From Halorussus pelagicus (GTDB lineage: Archaea > Halobacteriota > Halobacteria > Halobacteriales > Haladaptataceae), in NCBI RefSeq assembly GCF_004087835.1, contig NZ_CP035119.1, positions 2,666,001 through 2,730,000 of the forward strand: a stretch of 64,000 bases of DNA, given 5' to 3'. Under the pieces are notes generated by a model that was given only the letters and a program-made list of their open reading frames with translations, made no database searches and was not told the DNA's origin. How positions within the stretch are numbered: position 1 is the first letter of the stretch; every line of letters begins with the position of its first letter. The translations under genes were made by a program, and so were the position numbers. This document shows positions 50,614-59,801 of this stretch, piece by piece.

Positions 50614-51419
50614 TGTCCGACAGAACGAATCCGTCGTCCGGTGACTGGCACCGCTACTCGCGGCGCGAGCGACTCACCCGATACCTCGCGGTCCTCGGGA
50701 CGCTCGTGGTTCTCGCCGTCGCGTGGCGCTCGATGGAGGTCAACTACGACTACGTGGCCTCCGCGCCGCGCGAAGTCGCCGACCTCTTCGGTCGGATGTA
50801 TCCGCCGGACGTGGCCTACACGTCTGAAATCGTCGGCCCGCTCATCGAGACCGTCAACATCTCGATACTCGGAACCGGGTTGGCGATACTGCTCGCGCTC
50901 CCGGTGGCGTTCCTCGGCGCGGAGAACACGTCGCCGACCCGCCTCACCTACTGGTTCGGAAAGTTCATCATCTCGTTCACGCGCTCGGTGAACGTTATCA
51001 TCTGGGCGCTCATCTTCGTCGTGTTGTTCGGTCCGGGCGCGCTCGCTGGCGTCCTCGCCATTGCGGTTCGGTCGGTTGGCTTCACCGCGAAACTCATCGC
51101 GGAGGCCATCGAGGAGATCGACCACGGGCAGGTCGAAGCCATCGACGCGACCGGCGCATCGACGCTTCAGACGTTCATCTACGGCATCGTGCCCCAGATC
51201 AAGCCCGCGTTCGTCTCGGTCGCCACGTTCCGCTGGGACATCAACGTCCGGGCCTCGACCATCATCGGGTTCGTCGGTGCGGGCGGTATCGGCGTCGCGC
51301 TCCAGACCAACATCAACTACTTCAACTGGTCGGCCGTTCTCACCATCCTCATCGCCATCCTCGGCGTCGTCCTCCTCAGCGAGGGCATCTCGGCCTACCT
51401 CCGGAAGAAAGTGACCTGA
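50610..51419 (+). CDS. Phosphonate-type ABC permease 2 (PhnE-like)
   Basis: A 269-residue second permease. EAIDATGASTLQTFIYGIVP is the EAA loop and IGFVGAGGIGVALQTNINYF the C-terminal motif. It overlaps permease 1 (ATGA). No C-P lyase, phosphonatase or phosphite dehydrogenase gene follows; the next gene is tmcA after 157 bases. Confidence 0.9.
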   Translation: MMSDRTNPSSGDWHRYSRRERLTRYLAVLGTLVVLAVAWRSMEVNYDYVASAPREVADLFGRMYPPDVAYTSEIVGPLIETVNISILGTGLAILLALPVAFLGAENTSPTRLTYWFGKFIISFTRSVNVIIWALIFVVLFGPGALAGVLAIAVRSVGFTAKLIAEAIEEIDHGQVEAIDATGASTLQTFIYGIVPQIKPAFVSVATFRWDINVRASTIIGFVGAGGIGVALQTNINYFNWSAVLTILIAILGVVLLSEGISAYLRKKVT

Positions 51420-51576
51420 CGCGGCGGCGACCCCCAGATTCCCCATTCTCTATTCGCCATTCCGGTTTCCCGATTTCGCGCGACCAGTTTTTCCGACTCG
51501 TCCGAACAGTAGCGACGGTACTGACGCAGTATCTCCGAAGGAAAACGCCCTTCTTCGGCCCGGACCAACGGCGAGC

Positions 51577-53946
51577 ATGGACGTAGCCGGGGTCGCCACT
51601 GCCCTGCGAGACGAGGCCCGCCGCGCGAACCAACGCCGTCTGCTCGTCCTCACCGGCGACCGCGACGCCTGTTACGCGGCCGCCGACGCCGCGCTCGACG
51701 CGGCCGAAATCGACCGGAAAGCGACCGCGCTGGTCGGCACCGGGAGTCTCGACTGCGAGCGCGTCGCCCCGAAGCGCGCCGACCGACTGCTCGGGACCAC
51801 CCGCGACTGCGTGGTCTTCGACGCCCACGCCGACTTCCGGCCGAACGCGCTCGGCCGGGTCGTCGGCGCGGTGGACGGGGGCGGCCTGTTCGTCCTGCTC
51901 GCGCCGCCCTTAGACGAGTGGCCCGAGTGCCGGACGGACTTCGATGGGACGCTGGCGGTGCCGCCCGACGACCTCGCGGACGTGACGGGGAACTTCCGGC
52001 GGCGCTTCGCCGAGACGCTGCGCGCCCATCCCGGCGTCGCAATCTTCGACGCGGACGCCGGGACCGTCGAGCGCGACGGTCTGACTCACCCCGCGCCGCG
52101 ACTCTCGACTGCCGACGACGACTCGCCGGAACTCCCAGAAAAACGCCGGTTCCCTGACGCGGCGTACGACGCTTGTCTCACGGGCGACCAGATGGAAGTC
52201 GTCCGGGAGCTAGAGGCGTTGCGCGACGCTGACAGCGACGAAGGAGGCGAGAGCGACGACTCCGAAACAACTGCGGTCGTCGTGGAGGCCGACCGCGGCC
52301 GGGGCAAGTCCAGCGCCGCGGGCATCGCGGCCGGAAGCCTCGCCGCCGAGGGCGCGGACGTGCTGGTCACGGCCCCGGAGTACCGGAGTTGCCGCGAGGT
52401 GTTCGTCCGGGCGCAGGCCCTGCTACAGACGCTCGGCGTCGCGGTCGTGACCGACCGCGATTCGCCGCGCGAGATTCGGGTCGAAGGCGACTCGGGCGGT
52501 TGCGTCCGATTCGCCGACCCCACCGCTGCCGCCGACCTGCTCGGCGACGGGGAGACCGGTGAGTCCGGCGCGCTCGCGGACAAGCCCGCGAGCGCGCCGG
52601 ACGCCGTCTTCGTGGACGAGGCCGCGGCGCTCTCGGTCCGACTGCTCGAACGGTTCTTGGCGGCCCCGAAGGTCGCGTTCACGACGACGATTCACGGCTA
52701 TGAGGGCGCGGGCCGGGGCTTCTCTGTCCGGTTCCGCGACCGACTTGACGAGAGCGACCACGAAGTCGTCGAGACCGGTCTTGACGAACCGATTCGCTAT
52801 GCCGCGGGCGACCCCGTGGAGGTCTGGGCGTTTCGCGCGCTCCTGCTCGACGCCCGGCCGCCGGTGGACGAGGTGGTCGCCGACACAGACCCCCAGTCGG
52901 TCGCGTATCGCGCCGTCTCGCCCGCGGACCTGCTCGCTGACGAGACCCTGCTCCGGGAGGTTTTCGGCCTGCTCGTGTTGGCTCACTACCGGACTGAACC
53001 CGACGACCTCGCGCGCCTGCTCGACGCGCCGAACCTGTCGGTCCGGGCACTCGTCCGTGAGGACGACGCGACCGGCCGGAATCACGTCGTCGCGGTCGCA
53101 CTGCTCGCCCGCGAGGGCGGTCTCCCCGCGGACGTGCGCGAACACATGTACGAGGGCGGCCGGGTACGGGGCAACATGCTCCCCGACGTGCTGACCTCCC
53201 AACTCCGCGACGAGCGGGCCGGAATCCCGGTCGGGAAGCGCGTGATGCGAATCGCAACCCACCACGCCGTGCGCTCGCGGGGTCTCGGCTCCCGACTGCT
53301 CGGGGAGATTCGCGCGGAGTTCGAAGACGAGTTGGACTGGCTCGGCGTCGGCTACGGCGCGACCCCCGAACTCCTGCGGTTCTGGCGCGCGAACGGCTAC
53401 CGGACGGTCCAGCTTTCGACCACCAGAAACGACACCAGCGGGGAGCATTCGGCGCTGATGCTCGACCCCCTGAGCGACGCGGGCGAGGAGCTTCACGACC
53501 GTCACGCGCGCTGGTTCGCCTCCCGAGTTGCCTCGATGCTGGCCGACCCGCTTCGGGACGCCGACCCCGACATGATTCGGGCGCTCCTGCGGTCGGTCGA
53601 TGCCCCGGTCGAACTCGACCTCTCGGCGTGGGACTGGCGGGCAGTCGCCGCGAGCGCCTACGGTCCCGGCCAGTACGACGCCGCGCCCCGTCCCTTCCGG
53701 CGGGTGGCGCTCCGGTACTTCGTGGACTCGGGGGAGGGAACCGACTCGGACGCGCTCTCTGCGCGCGCCGAGCGCATCCTCGTCCGGAAGGTCCTCCAAG
53801 GCCACCCGTGGCCGGAAGTCGCCGACGAACTCGGCTTCCACTCGGCGGGCCAGTGCATGCGCGCGCTCGGCGACGCCTACGAACCGCTGGTGGACCGCTA
53901 CGGGGGCGACGCCGCGGCCGAGGAGAAGCGACGGTACACCGATTAG
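51577..53946 (+). CDS. tmcA: tRNA(Met) cytidine acetyltransferase TmcA
   Basis: A 789-residue enzyme that makes N4-acetylcytidine in tRNA and, in archaea, other RNAs. N-terminal DUF1726-like domain, P-loop EADRGRGKSSAAG (about 233-245), Walker B-like FVDEAAAL, and GNAT domain IATHHAVRSRGLGSRLLGEI are in the TmcA order. The ATG at 51577 fits the family. It is a single gene with a 157-base upstream gap after phnE2. Confidence 0.93.
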   Translation: MDVAGVATALRDEARRANQRRLLVLTGDRDACYAAADAALDAAEIDRKATALVGTGSLDCERVAPKRADRLLGTTRDCVVFDAHADFRPNALGRVVGAVDGGGLFVLLAPPLDEWPECRTDFDGTLAVPPDDLADVTGNFRRRFAETLRAHPGVAIFDADAGTVERDGLTHPAPRLSTADDDSPELPEKRRFPDAAYDACLTGDQMEVVRELEALRDADSDEGGESDDSETTAVVVEADRGRGKSSAAGIAAGSLAAEGADVLVTAPEYRSCREVFVRAQALLQTLGVAVVTDRDSPREIRVEGDSGGCVRFADPTAAADLLGDGETGESGALADKPASAPDAVFVDEAAALSVRLLERFLAAPKVAFTTTIHGYEGAGRGFSVRFRDRLDESDHEVVETGLDEPIRYAAGDPVEVWAFRALLLDARPPVDEVVADTDPQSVAYRAVSPADLLADETLLREVFGLLVLAHYRTEPDDLARLLDAPNLSVRALVREDDATGRNHVVAVALLAREGGLPADVREHMYEGGRVRGNMLPDVLTSQLRDERAGIPVGKRVMRIATHHAVRSRGLGSRLLGEIRAEFEDELDWLGVGYGATPELLRFWRANGYRTVQLSTTRNDTSGEHSALMLDPLSDAGEELHDRHARWFASRVASMLADPLRDADPDMIRALLRSVDAPVELDLSAWDWRAVAASAYGPGQYDAAPRPFRRVALRYFVDSGEGTDSDALSARAERILVRKVLQGHPWPEVADELGFHSAGQCMRALGDAYEPLVDRYGGDAAAEEKRRYTD

Positions 53947-53968
53947 CGTGGCGCGCGTAGCGCCGCGC

Positions 53969-54133
53969 ATGGCCGAGTGCGCCGAGTCGGACTGCTCATC
54001 CACCGCGACGGTCAGGCTACACGTTCCGTGGACGGAGAACCGAGAGGTCTGTGCGGCCCACGCCCGCGTGCTGGCCCAGCGGGACGGCGTGGTCGCCGAC
54101 CCCATAGAGGGCCGAGAGAGCGAGTGGCCGTGA
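53969..54133 (+). CDS. Small Cys/His-rich protein, probable zinc binder
   Basis: 54 residues, AECAESDCSSTATVRLHVPW then REVCAAHARVLAQRDG. Cys-x4-Cys and Cys-x2-His are spaced like a small treble-clef or zinc knuckle. It starts 23 bases after the tmcA stop, so it may be co-transcribed. The ATG at 53969-53971 is chosen because upstream frame sequence is a shadow of tmcA. Function is unknown. Confidence 0.6.
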   Translation: MAECAESDCSSTATVRLHVPWTENREVCAAHARVLAQRDGVVADPIEGRESEWP

Positions 54134-54182
54134 ATCTCGGAGAAAAGCGTTCGCTATTCGCCGCCAGCGGAGAGCCGAGACG

Positions 54183-55907
54183 CTACTCGTGCGCGAAGTA
54201 GACGACCGTCTCGTCGTCGGCCTCCTGTCGGTCCACGCGGGCGAAGCCGACGCGCTCGAACTGCACCATCTCGTCGGGTTCGGTCTCCCGGAAACCGGGT
54301 TCGGCGTAGCCGACCACGTCGCCCTCCTTCTTTCGCATCTGGGTCAGCGTCGCGGAGTCGGCGGGCACCCAGTGAATCACGTCCACGCCCTCCTCGCGGA
54401 CCGCCGAAATGTCGTCGCCGACGTACTCGAAGGCGTCGTCCTCGCGCCGGAAACAGCCGAATCCCTTGAGCCAGACGCGCTCGCCGTCGTCGGGCACGTC
54501 CGCCTCCTCGATTCGGACGCGGTTTCCGGCGTCGATGTCGCGGGTGCCTCGCTCGTCGTGTTCGGGGTGGACCGGCGGGTGAGCGGTCTCGGGGTGGTCG
54601 CCGGTGAGCGTGAAGTCGGCGTGGTCCTCGCGGACGAAGAAGTAGCGGTCGGCGTCGTCGTCGATGCGCTGGCGGTTGTTCGAGTAGACCGTACTCATCG
54701 CCAGATCGACGTTGCTGGTCGAGGTGCCGAGTTCGACCATCGCGTCCACGATGGCCTCGCCGCGGATGCCCCGCCTGCGGACGCTCGGAATCGTCGGCGC
54801 GCGCGGGTCGTCCCAGCCGTCAAGTTCGCCCGTCTCGATGAGTTCCCGAATCGTGGAGGTGGACATCTTCACGTCGTACTCGTCCACTTGGACGTGGCCC
54901 CAGTGGATGACCTCGGGGTACTCCCAGTCGAAGTAGTCGTAGACGAACTGCTGGCGCTTCGCCGAGTCCTGCAGGTCGATGCCTCGGATGATGTGCGTGA
55001 CGCCCGTGAGGTGGTCGTCCACGCCCGACTGGAAGTCAAGCATCGGCCAGCACCGGTAGTTTTCGGCCTCCTCGCGGGGGTGTGGCGTGTCGATGATGCG
55101 GAAGCCCACCCAGTCACGCAGGGCCGGGTTCTTGTGTTCGATGTCGGTTTTGACGCGGAGGACCATCTCGCCCGAGTCGTACTCGCCGTCCACCATCGCC
55201 TCGAACTCGTCCATCGTCGTCTCGGGGTCCTTGTCGCGGTGCGGACAGGCTTCCGCGGAGTTTTTCATCTCGGAGAACTCCTCGCCGGAACACGAACAGG
55301 TGTAGGCTCCGCCCTTCTCGATGAGGTCGCGGGCGTGGTCGTAGTACGTCTCCAGACGGTCGCTCGCTCGGTAGACTTCCGCTGGTTCGAAGCCGAGATA
55401 GCCGATTTCGTCCAGAATCTCGTCGTAGGCCCACAGTAGCGGACGCTTGGTCTCGGGGTCAGTGTCGTCGAACCGGACGATGAACTCGCCGTCGTACTCT
55501 TCGGCGTAGGTGCCGATGACCGCGGGCATCCGAGCGTGACCCATGTGCCACGGGCCGTTGGGGTTGGGCGCACACCGCATCCGAATCTCGTCGTACTCCT
55601 CGGTGTTCGGTAGGTCCGGGAGAATCTGGTCGTCCTCTTCGTCCTCGCTCTCTATCTCCTCCAACCAGTCGGGCGCGAGTTCGCCGAGTCGCTCGCGGCG
55701 CTCCTCGACGCTCGACTCGTTGACCCGCGAGACCACGGGTGCGATAACGCCCGGAATCTCGTCGCCGTGCTGTCGAAAGTCGGGATTCTCGCCCATCAGC
55801 GGTCCCATCACGGCACCAACGTCGGCCTCGCTCTCGTGTTTGACCGCGTTGACGAGCGCGTGCTTCTCTGCCTCCGTCTCGATTCGCTCGCGGAGTTCGT
55901 CGTTCAT
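54183..55907 (-). CDS. gltX: Glutamate--tRNA ligase
   Basis: A 574-residue archaeal-type (non-discriminating) class I synthetase. The HIGH-like motif is WHMGHAR after RMRCAPNPNGP, and the KMSKS-like motif is DVKMSTSTI. DCFGH-like RGIDLQDSAKRQQFVYDYF and a C-terminal anticodon-binding beta barrel follow. In archaea this enzyme also charges tRNAGln with Glu for amidation. Length is normal. Confidence 0.94.
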   Translation of the reverse strand: MNDELRERIETEAEKHALVNAVKHESEADVGAVMGPLMGENPDFRQHGDEIPGVIAPVVSRVNESSVEERRERLGELAPDWLEEIESEDEEDDQILPDLPNTEEYDEIRMRCAPNPNGPWHMGHARMPAVIGTYAEEYDGEFIVRFDDTDPETKRPLLWAYDEILDEIGYLGFEPAEVYRASDRLETYYDHARDLIEKGGAYTCSCSGEEFSEMKNSAEACPHRDKDPETTMDEFEAMVDGEYDSGEMVLRVKTDIEHKNPALRDWVGFRIIDTPHPREEAENYRCWPMLDFQSGVDDHLTGVTHIIRGIDLQDSAKRQQFVYDYFDWEYPEVIHWGHVQVDEYDVKMSTSTIRELIETGELDGWDDPRAPTIPSVRRRGIRGEAIVDAMVELGTSTSNVDLAMSTVYSNNRQRIDDDADRYFFVREDHADFTLTGDHPETAHPPVHPEHDERGTRDIDAGNRVRIEEADVPDDGERVWLKGFGCFRREDDAFEYVGDDISAVREEGVDVIHWVPADSATLTQMRKKEGDVVGYAEPGFRETEPDEMVQFERVGFARVDRQEADDETVVYFAHE

Positions 55908-56036
55908 TGTCGATGTGTTGCACCGTCTTCGGGAAAACTCGTCCGGATTCTGTTCGGCCCGAGCGCCCGCCGGTCGGAGTAGTTGGCGAACTAACCAAGA
56001 CCCTTACTTTCACGGGGATATACTCTCTTTTAGAAC

Positions 56037-58073
56037 GTGACCTCCGAGAAGACTACGCTGGCGACGACCGACCGAACCGCTCGGACCTCGGTGCGGACAG
56101 TCCGAGTCCTCTACGTGGACGCCGACGAACCGCCGCCAGCGGCGCTGTCCGAGGCCGAGTCGGTCACTCTCTCGACTGCGGAGACGGCCGCGGCCGCCCG
56201 CGACAGTCTCGCGGCCGACGGCACGTTCGACTGCGTCGTCAGCGAGTACGACCTTCCCGGCGGCGACGGGTTAGAGTTGCTGGAAGCGGTCCGCGACGAC
56301 TACCCGAATCTCCCGTTCGTCCTCTACACCGGGTCGGGGAGTGAAGCGGTCGCCAGCGATGCATTCGCCACGGGCGCGACCGACTACCTCCCGAAGGACG
56401 CAGACGGCGATACCCTCCGCGAGCGCATCGACCGTGCTGTTGCCGCCGCCAGCGTCGAGACCGAGTCGGGCGTCAGCGGCGACCGACTCCGAGAACTGAC
56501 GAACGCATTTCCCGACGTAGCCTTCGTGTTAGATGAGAACGGCCGGTATCTGGAGGTGCTGTCGGGACCGAGTAGCAAGGACCTGCGGACGTTCCAACAG
56601 GAGCAGTTGGTCGGCAAGCGACTCCACGACGCCTTCCCGGCCGAGCAGGCCGACAGGTACCTCGACCTCGTCCACCGGACGCTCGAAACCGGCGGCGTCG
56701 AGACCGTCGAGTACAAGGCCGAGACGGAGACGGGCGAACGCTGGTACGAGGGCCGGACCGCGCCGCTGGGTGACACCATCGAGGGCCGAGAGGCGGTCGT
56801 CTGGGTCGCCCGCGACGTGACCGAGCGCCGGGAAAACGAGCGTCGCCTCGCCGAGAGCCGCGACGAACTCACCCGACTCAACCGCATCAACGGGCTAATC
56901 AACGATATCCTCCAGTCGTTAGTCGGGTCTGCGACCCGCGAAGAGATAGAGCGCGTCGTCTGCGAGGAACTGGCCGATTCGGAGTTCTACCAGTTCGCGT
57001 GGGTCGGCGGGCCGTGGGTCAAAGACGAACAGATGCCTCCGAGTACGGTCGCAGGCATCGAGCGCCAACAAATCGAGCGACTGGTGGAGGCGACCAGCTC
57101 CCGGCCCGACTCCGAGAATGCGCTCTCGCGGGTCGTCGGCGACGACGAGTCGGTCGTCATCTCCGAAGTCGGCGACGCCGACCTCCTCTCGGAGCGCGAG
57201 CGCAAACTCATGGCCGAGTTGGACATGTCCACGGCCGTCCTCGTGCCCCTGACCTACGGGACGACAAACTACGGCGTCCTCGGCATCAGCGGGGCCTGCC
57301 CGGGGACGTTCGGCGACCGGGAACTCCCCGCTCTCGAAACGCTCGGGGAAATCGTCGCCTTCGCTATCAACGCGGTCAAGAATCGTAATCTGCTCCTGTC
57401 GGACGCCGCGGTCGAGTTGGAGTTCCGCGTCGAAAACCCCGAGCGGGGATTCGGACGCATCTCGGCCGAACTCGACTGCGAGTTCTCGTTGCGCGGTCTG
57501 GTCGGTCTCTCGGGCGACCAGTTGCTCGAATACGTCGCGGTTGAGGGGGCCTCCGTCGATGCACTCACCGACCAACTCGACGACTCCTCGACTGTCGAGG
57601 AGTACCGACTCGTGACCGAGGACGACGACCAGTGTCTGTTCGAAATCGACTCCGCCCAATCCGGGGTCGGCCAACTGGTGGAGACCGGGACCGTGGTCAA
57701 GTCCGCGACGGCCGAGAGCGGCGTCGTTCGGTGTCTCGCTGAGGCACCGAACGACGTGAGCGTCCGAAGCGTTGTCGAGGAGTTTCAGACGACGTATTCG
57801 GGTGCCGAACTCGTGAGCAAGCAGGAGGTAAACAGACCTGTCCACACGACCCAAGAGTTCCGCCAGACGCTCGCCGAGAAGTTGACCGAGAAACAGCGGA
57901 CCGCGTTGCAGGCGGCCTACTTCGCGGGCTACTACGAGTACCCCCGCGAGAGTACCGGCGAGGAAGTCGCGGAGTCGCTCGGCATCTCGTCGCCGACGCT
58001 CCACCAGCACCTACAGGCCGCCCAGCGGAAACTCGTCGGCACCTTCCTCGACCTCCAAACGTCGGGTGAGTGA
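56037..58073 (+). CDS. Bat-like multidomain regulator (pseudo-receiver, PAS, GAF, HTH-10)
   Basis: A 678-residue regulator. The order is receiver-like (about 21-135), PAS (about 150-265), GAF (about 290-455), bacterio-opsin-activator domain, then a C-terminal HTH_10 (KQRTALQAAYFAGYYEYPRE, SLGISSPTLHQHL). Glu70 (VVSEYDLPG) replaces the phospho-Asp, so the receiver is probably not phosphorylated. The PAS and GAF domains may sense redox or ligand. It is GTG-started and single, near a small DUF7344 gene. Confidence 0.85.
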   Translation: MTSEKTTLATTDRTARTSVRTVRVLYVDADEPPPAALSEAESVTLSTAETAAAARDSLAADGTFDCVVSEYDLPGGDGLELLEAVRDDYPNLPFVLYTGSGSEAVASDAFATGATDYLPKDADGDTLRERIDRAVAAASVETESGVSGDRLRELTNAFPDVAFVLDENGRYLEVLSGPSSKDLRTFQQEQLVGKRLHDAFPAEQADRYLDLVHRTLETGGVETVEYKAETETGERWYEGRTAPLGDTIEGREAVVWVARDVTERRENERRLAESRDELTRLNRINGLINDILQSLVGSATREEIERVVCEELADSEFYQFAWVGGPWVKDEQMPPSTVAGIERQQIERLVEATSSRPDSENALSRVVGDDESVVISEVGDADLLSERERKLMAELDMSTAVLVPLTYGTTNYGVLGISGACPGTFGDRELPALETLGEIVAFAINAVKNRNLLLSDAAVELEFRVENPERGFGRISAELDCEFSLRGLVGLSGDQLLEYVAVEGASVDALTDQLDDSSTVEEYRLVTEDDDQCLFEIDSAQSGVGQLVETGTVVKSATAESGVVRCLAEAPNDVSVRSVVEEFQTTYSGAELVSKQEVNRPVHTTQEFRQTLAEKLTEKQRTALQAAYFAGYYEYPRESTGEEVAESLGISSPTLHQHLQAAQRKLVGTFLDLQTSGE

Positions 58074-58198
58074 ACGTTCGTTCGACCCCTAAGACGTTTG
58101 ATATTCGGCTACTGACACTCTCTACCGGCCGAACCTCATTATTGAGGCATAGGTTTGTTGTCCCCTCTGGGGCATAGTATAGATGGAGGTCACCCGCT

Positions 58199-58600
58199 AT
58201 GGACAACGACACTATTCGCTCGGGTATCGAGGGCGACCATGCCCTCCGAAACGGTCGCGCAGTTACGACGCCCTCGTTCGACGAGCTCTTCGACCTCCTC
58301 GCGGAGAGCCGCCGCCGATACGCGTTGTACACGCTCATCGGCACCGAGGATGGTCTCGCCGAGGTCGATCAGTTGGCCGACAACGTGGTCATGTGGGAAG
58401 GTCGCACGGCCGACGAGCCGATTACGGACTCGCTGAGAGCGACCATCGCCGAGGAGCTTCGAGAGACCCACCTGCCGCGTCTCGCCGAGGCCGACATCGT
58501 GGAGTACGACGACCGAAGCGACGTGGTACGCTACTGGCGACAACCCACGCTCGAAGAGTATCTCGAACACACCCACTACAAGGAATTTTCCGGCGAATGA
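58199..58600 (+). CDS. DUF7344-type winged-helix protein
   Basis: A 133-residue protein. SFDELFDLLAESRRRYALYTL begins the haloarchaeal DUF7344 wHTH, continued by LRATIAEELRETHLPRLAEADIVEYD. It probably binds DNA or partner proteins as a small regulator. It lies 126 bases after the bat-like gene, same strand. Upstream, CCCC-TCT-GGGG (58162-58172) and a repeated GGCATAG form weak symmetry. Confidence 0.75.
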   Translation: MDNDTIRSGIEGDHALRNGRAVTTPSFDELFDLLAESRRRYALYTLIGTEDGLAEVDQLADNVVMWEGRTADEPITDSLRATIAEELRETHLPRLAEADIVEYDDRSDVVRYWRQPTLEEYLEHTHYKEFSGE

Positions 58601-58738
58601 CCGCTCCGGGTCCCGCTGACGTCTTTCTCTCGACTATCACTCGGTGACGCCGCCGAGAAGCCCCGCTGACGCCTCCCTCCTGTAGTTTTCACTCATCGGC
58701 GTCGAACACGACGAGAAGAAATTCTCCGGCGAGCGCCG

Positions 58739-59800
58739 TCAGTAACCCCGTTCGATGAGGTAGTCCGCGATGCCTTCGAGCAGTTCGCGCGACTCGTTCT
58801 CCGGCAGGACCGACAGTCGGTCCTTGCCGCGAGTCACCAACTCTTGGGCTTTCTCCTTGGCGTAATCGATACTTCCGGCGTCTTCGAGTCGGGCGACCGC
58901 CTCGTCGATTTCGGTCTCTGTGACCGACTCCACGTCATCGGTCTCGACCAGCGAGTCCACATCGACGCCCTGCTCGCGGGCGTGGAGCGTGATGATGGTC
59001 TGTTTGTTCTCCACGAGGTCGCTCCCGCGCTGTTTGCCGAGTTTCTCGCTCGGCACCGTCAGGTCGAGCACGTCGTCCTGAATCTGGAACGCTCGGCCCA
59101 CGTCGATGCCGTACTGGTACAGTTCCTCGACGGTCTCGTCGTCCGCGCCGAGCAAGATGGCCGGGATGGTCGCCGCCGCGCCGTAGAGGACGGCGGTCTT
59201 GTCCTTTATCATCTCTAGATACTCGTCGGGAACGACGTTCGGGCGCTCCTCGAAGGCGATGTCGTGGGCTTGGCCCTCGCAGATGTTGGTACAGGTCGTC
59301 GCCAACACGTCGGTCGCCTCCACGACGCGCGCGGGGTCGGCGTCGGCCTCTACCAGAATCTCGAACGCCTTCGAGTAGAGCGTATCGCCCGCGAGAATCG
59401 CGGTCTCGGTGTCGTATTCGCGGTGGACTGCGGGGACGCCCCGGCGCAGGTCGTCGTCGTCCATGATGTCGTCGTGGATGAGCGTGAACGACTGGATAAC
59501 CTCGATAGCGACCGCGGCGGCCATCACGTCCACGCTGTTGCCCTGTCGGTCGGGGAAGTCCCGATAGTCGATGCCTGCGGGGTCGGCGTCGCGGTCCGCG
59601 AGCGCCTCGGCGACGAGCAACAGTACGGTCGGCCGCAGGCGCTTGCCGCCCGCGTCGAGCAGGTACCGAACCGCCTCGTAGAGGCGCTGTGGTTCGTCAA
59701 CCGGCAGGTCCTCCTCGATGGCGGCGTTGACGATTTCGCGTCGCTGTTCGACCGCTCCCAGCACCTGCGTTTCCAGTGTCTCGGCGCTCGCGTCTGTCAT
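58739..59800 (-). CDS. Geranylgeranyl (polyprenyl) diphosphate synthase
   Basis: A 353-residue isoprenyl synthase. The first Asp-rich motif LIHDDIMDDDDLRRG, the GGKRLRP substrate motif and the second motif FQIQDDVLD are intact. The chain length is probably C20, for archaeol lipids. The ATG is one base past the RNase J stop, so it is co-transcribed with it, a conserved haloarchaeal pair. Confidence 0.92.
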   Translation of the reverse strand: MTDASAETLETQVLGAVEQRREIVNAAIEEDLPVDEPQRLYEAVRYLLDAGGKRLRPTVLLLVAEALADRDADPAGIDYRDFPDRQGNSVDVMAAAVAIEVIQSFTLIHDDIMDDDDLRRGVPAVHREYDTETAILAGDTLYSKAFEILVEADADPARVVEATDVLATTCTNICEGQAHDIAFEERPNVVPDEYLEMIKDKTAVLYGAAATIPAILLGADDETVEELYQYGIDVGRAFQIQDDVLDLTVPSEKLGKQRGSDLVENKQTIITLHAREQGVDVDSLVETDDVESVTETEIDEAVARLEDAGSIDYAKEKAQELVTRGKDRLSVLPENESRELLEGIADYLIERGY

Positions 59801-59801
59801 G

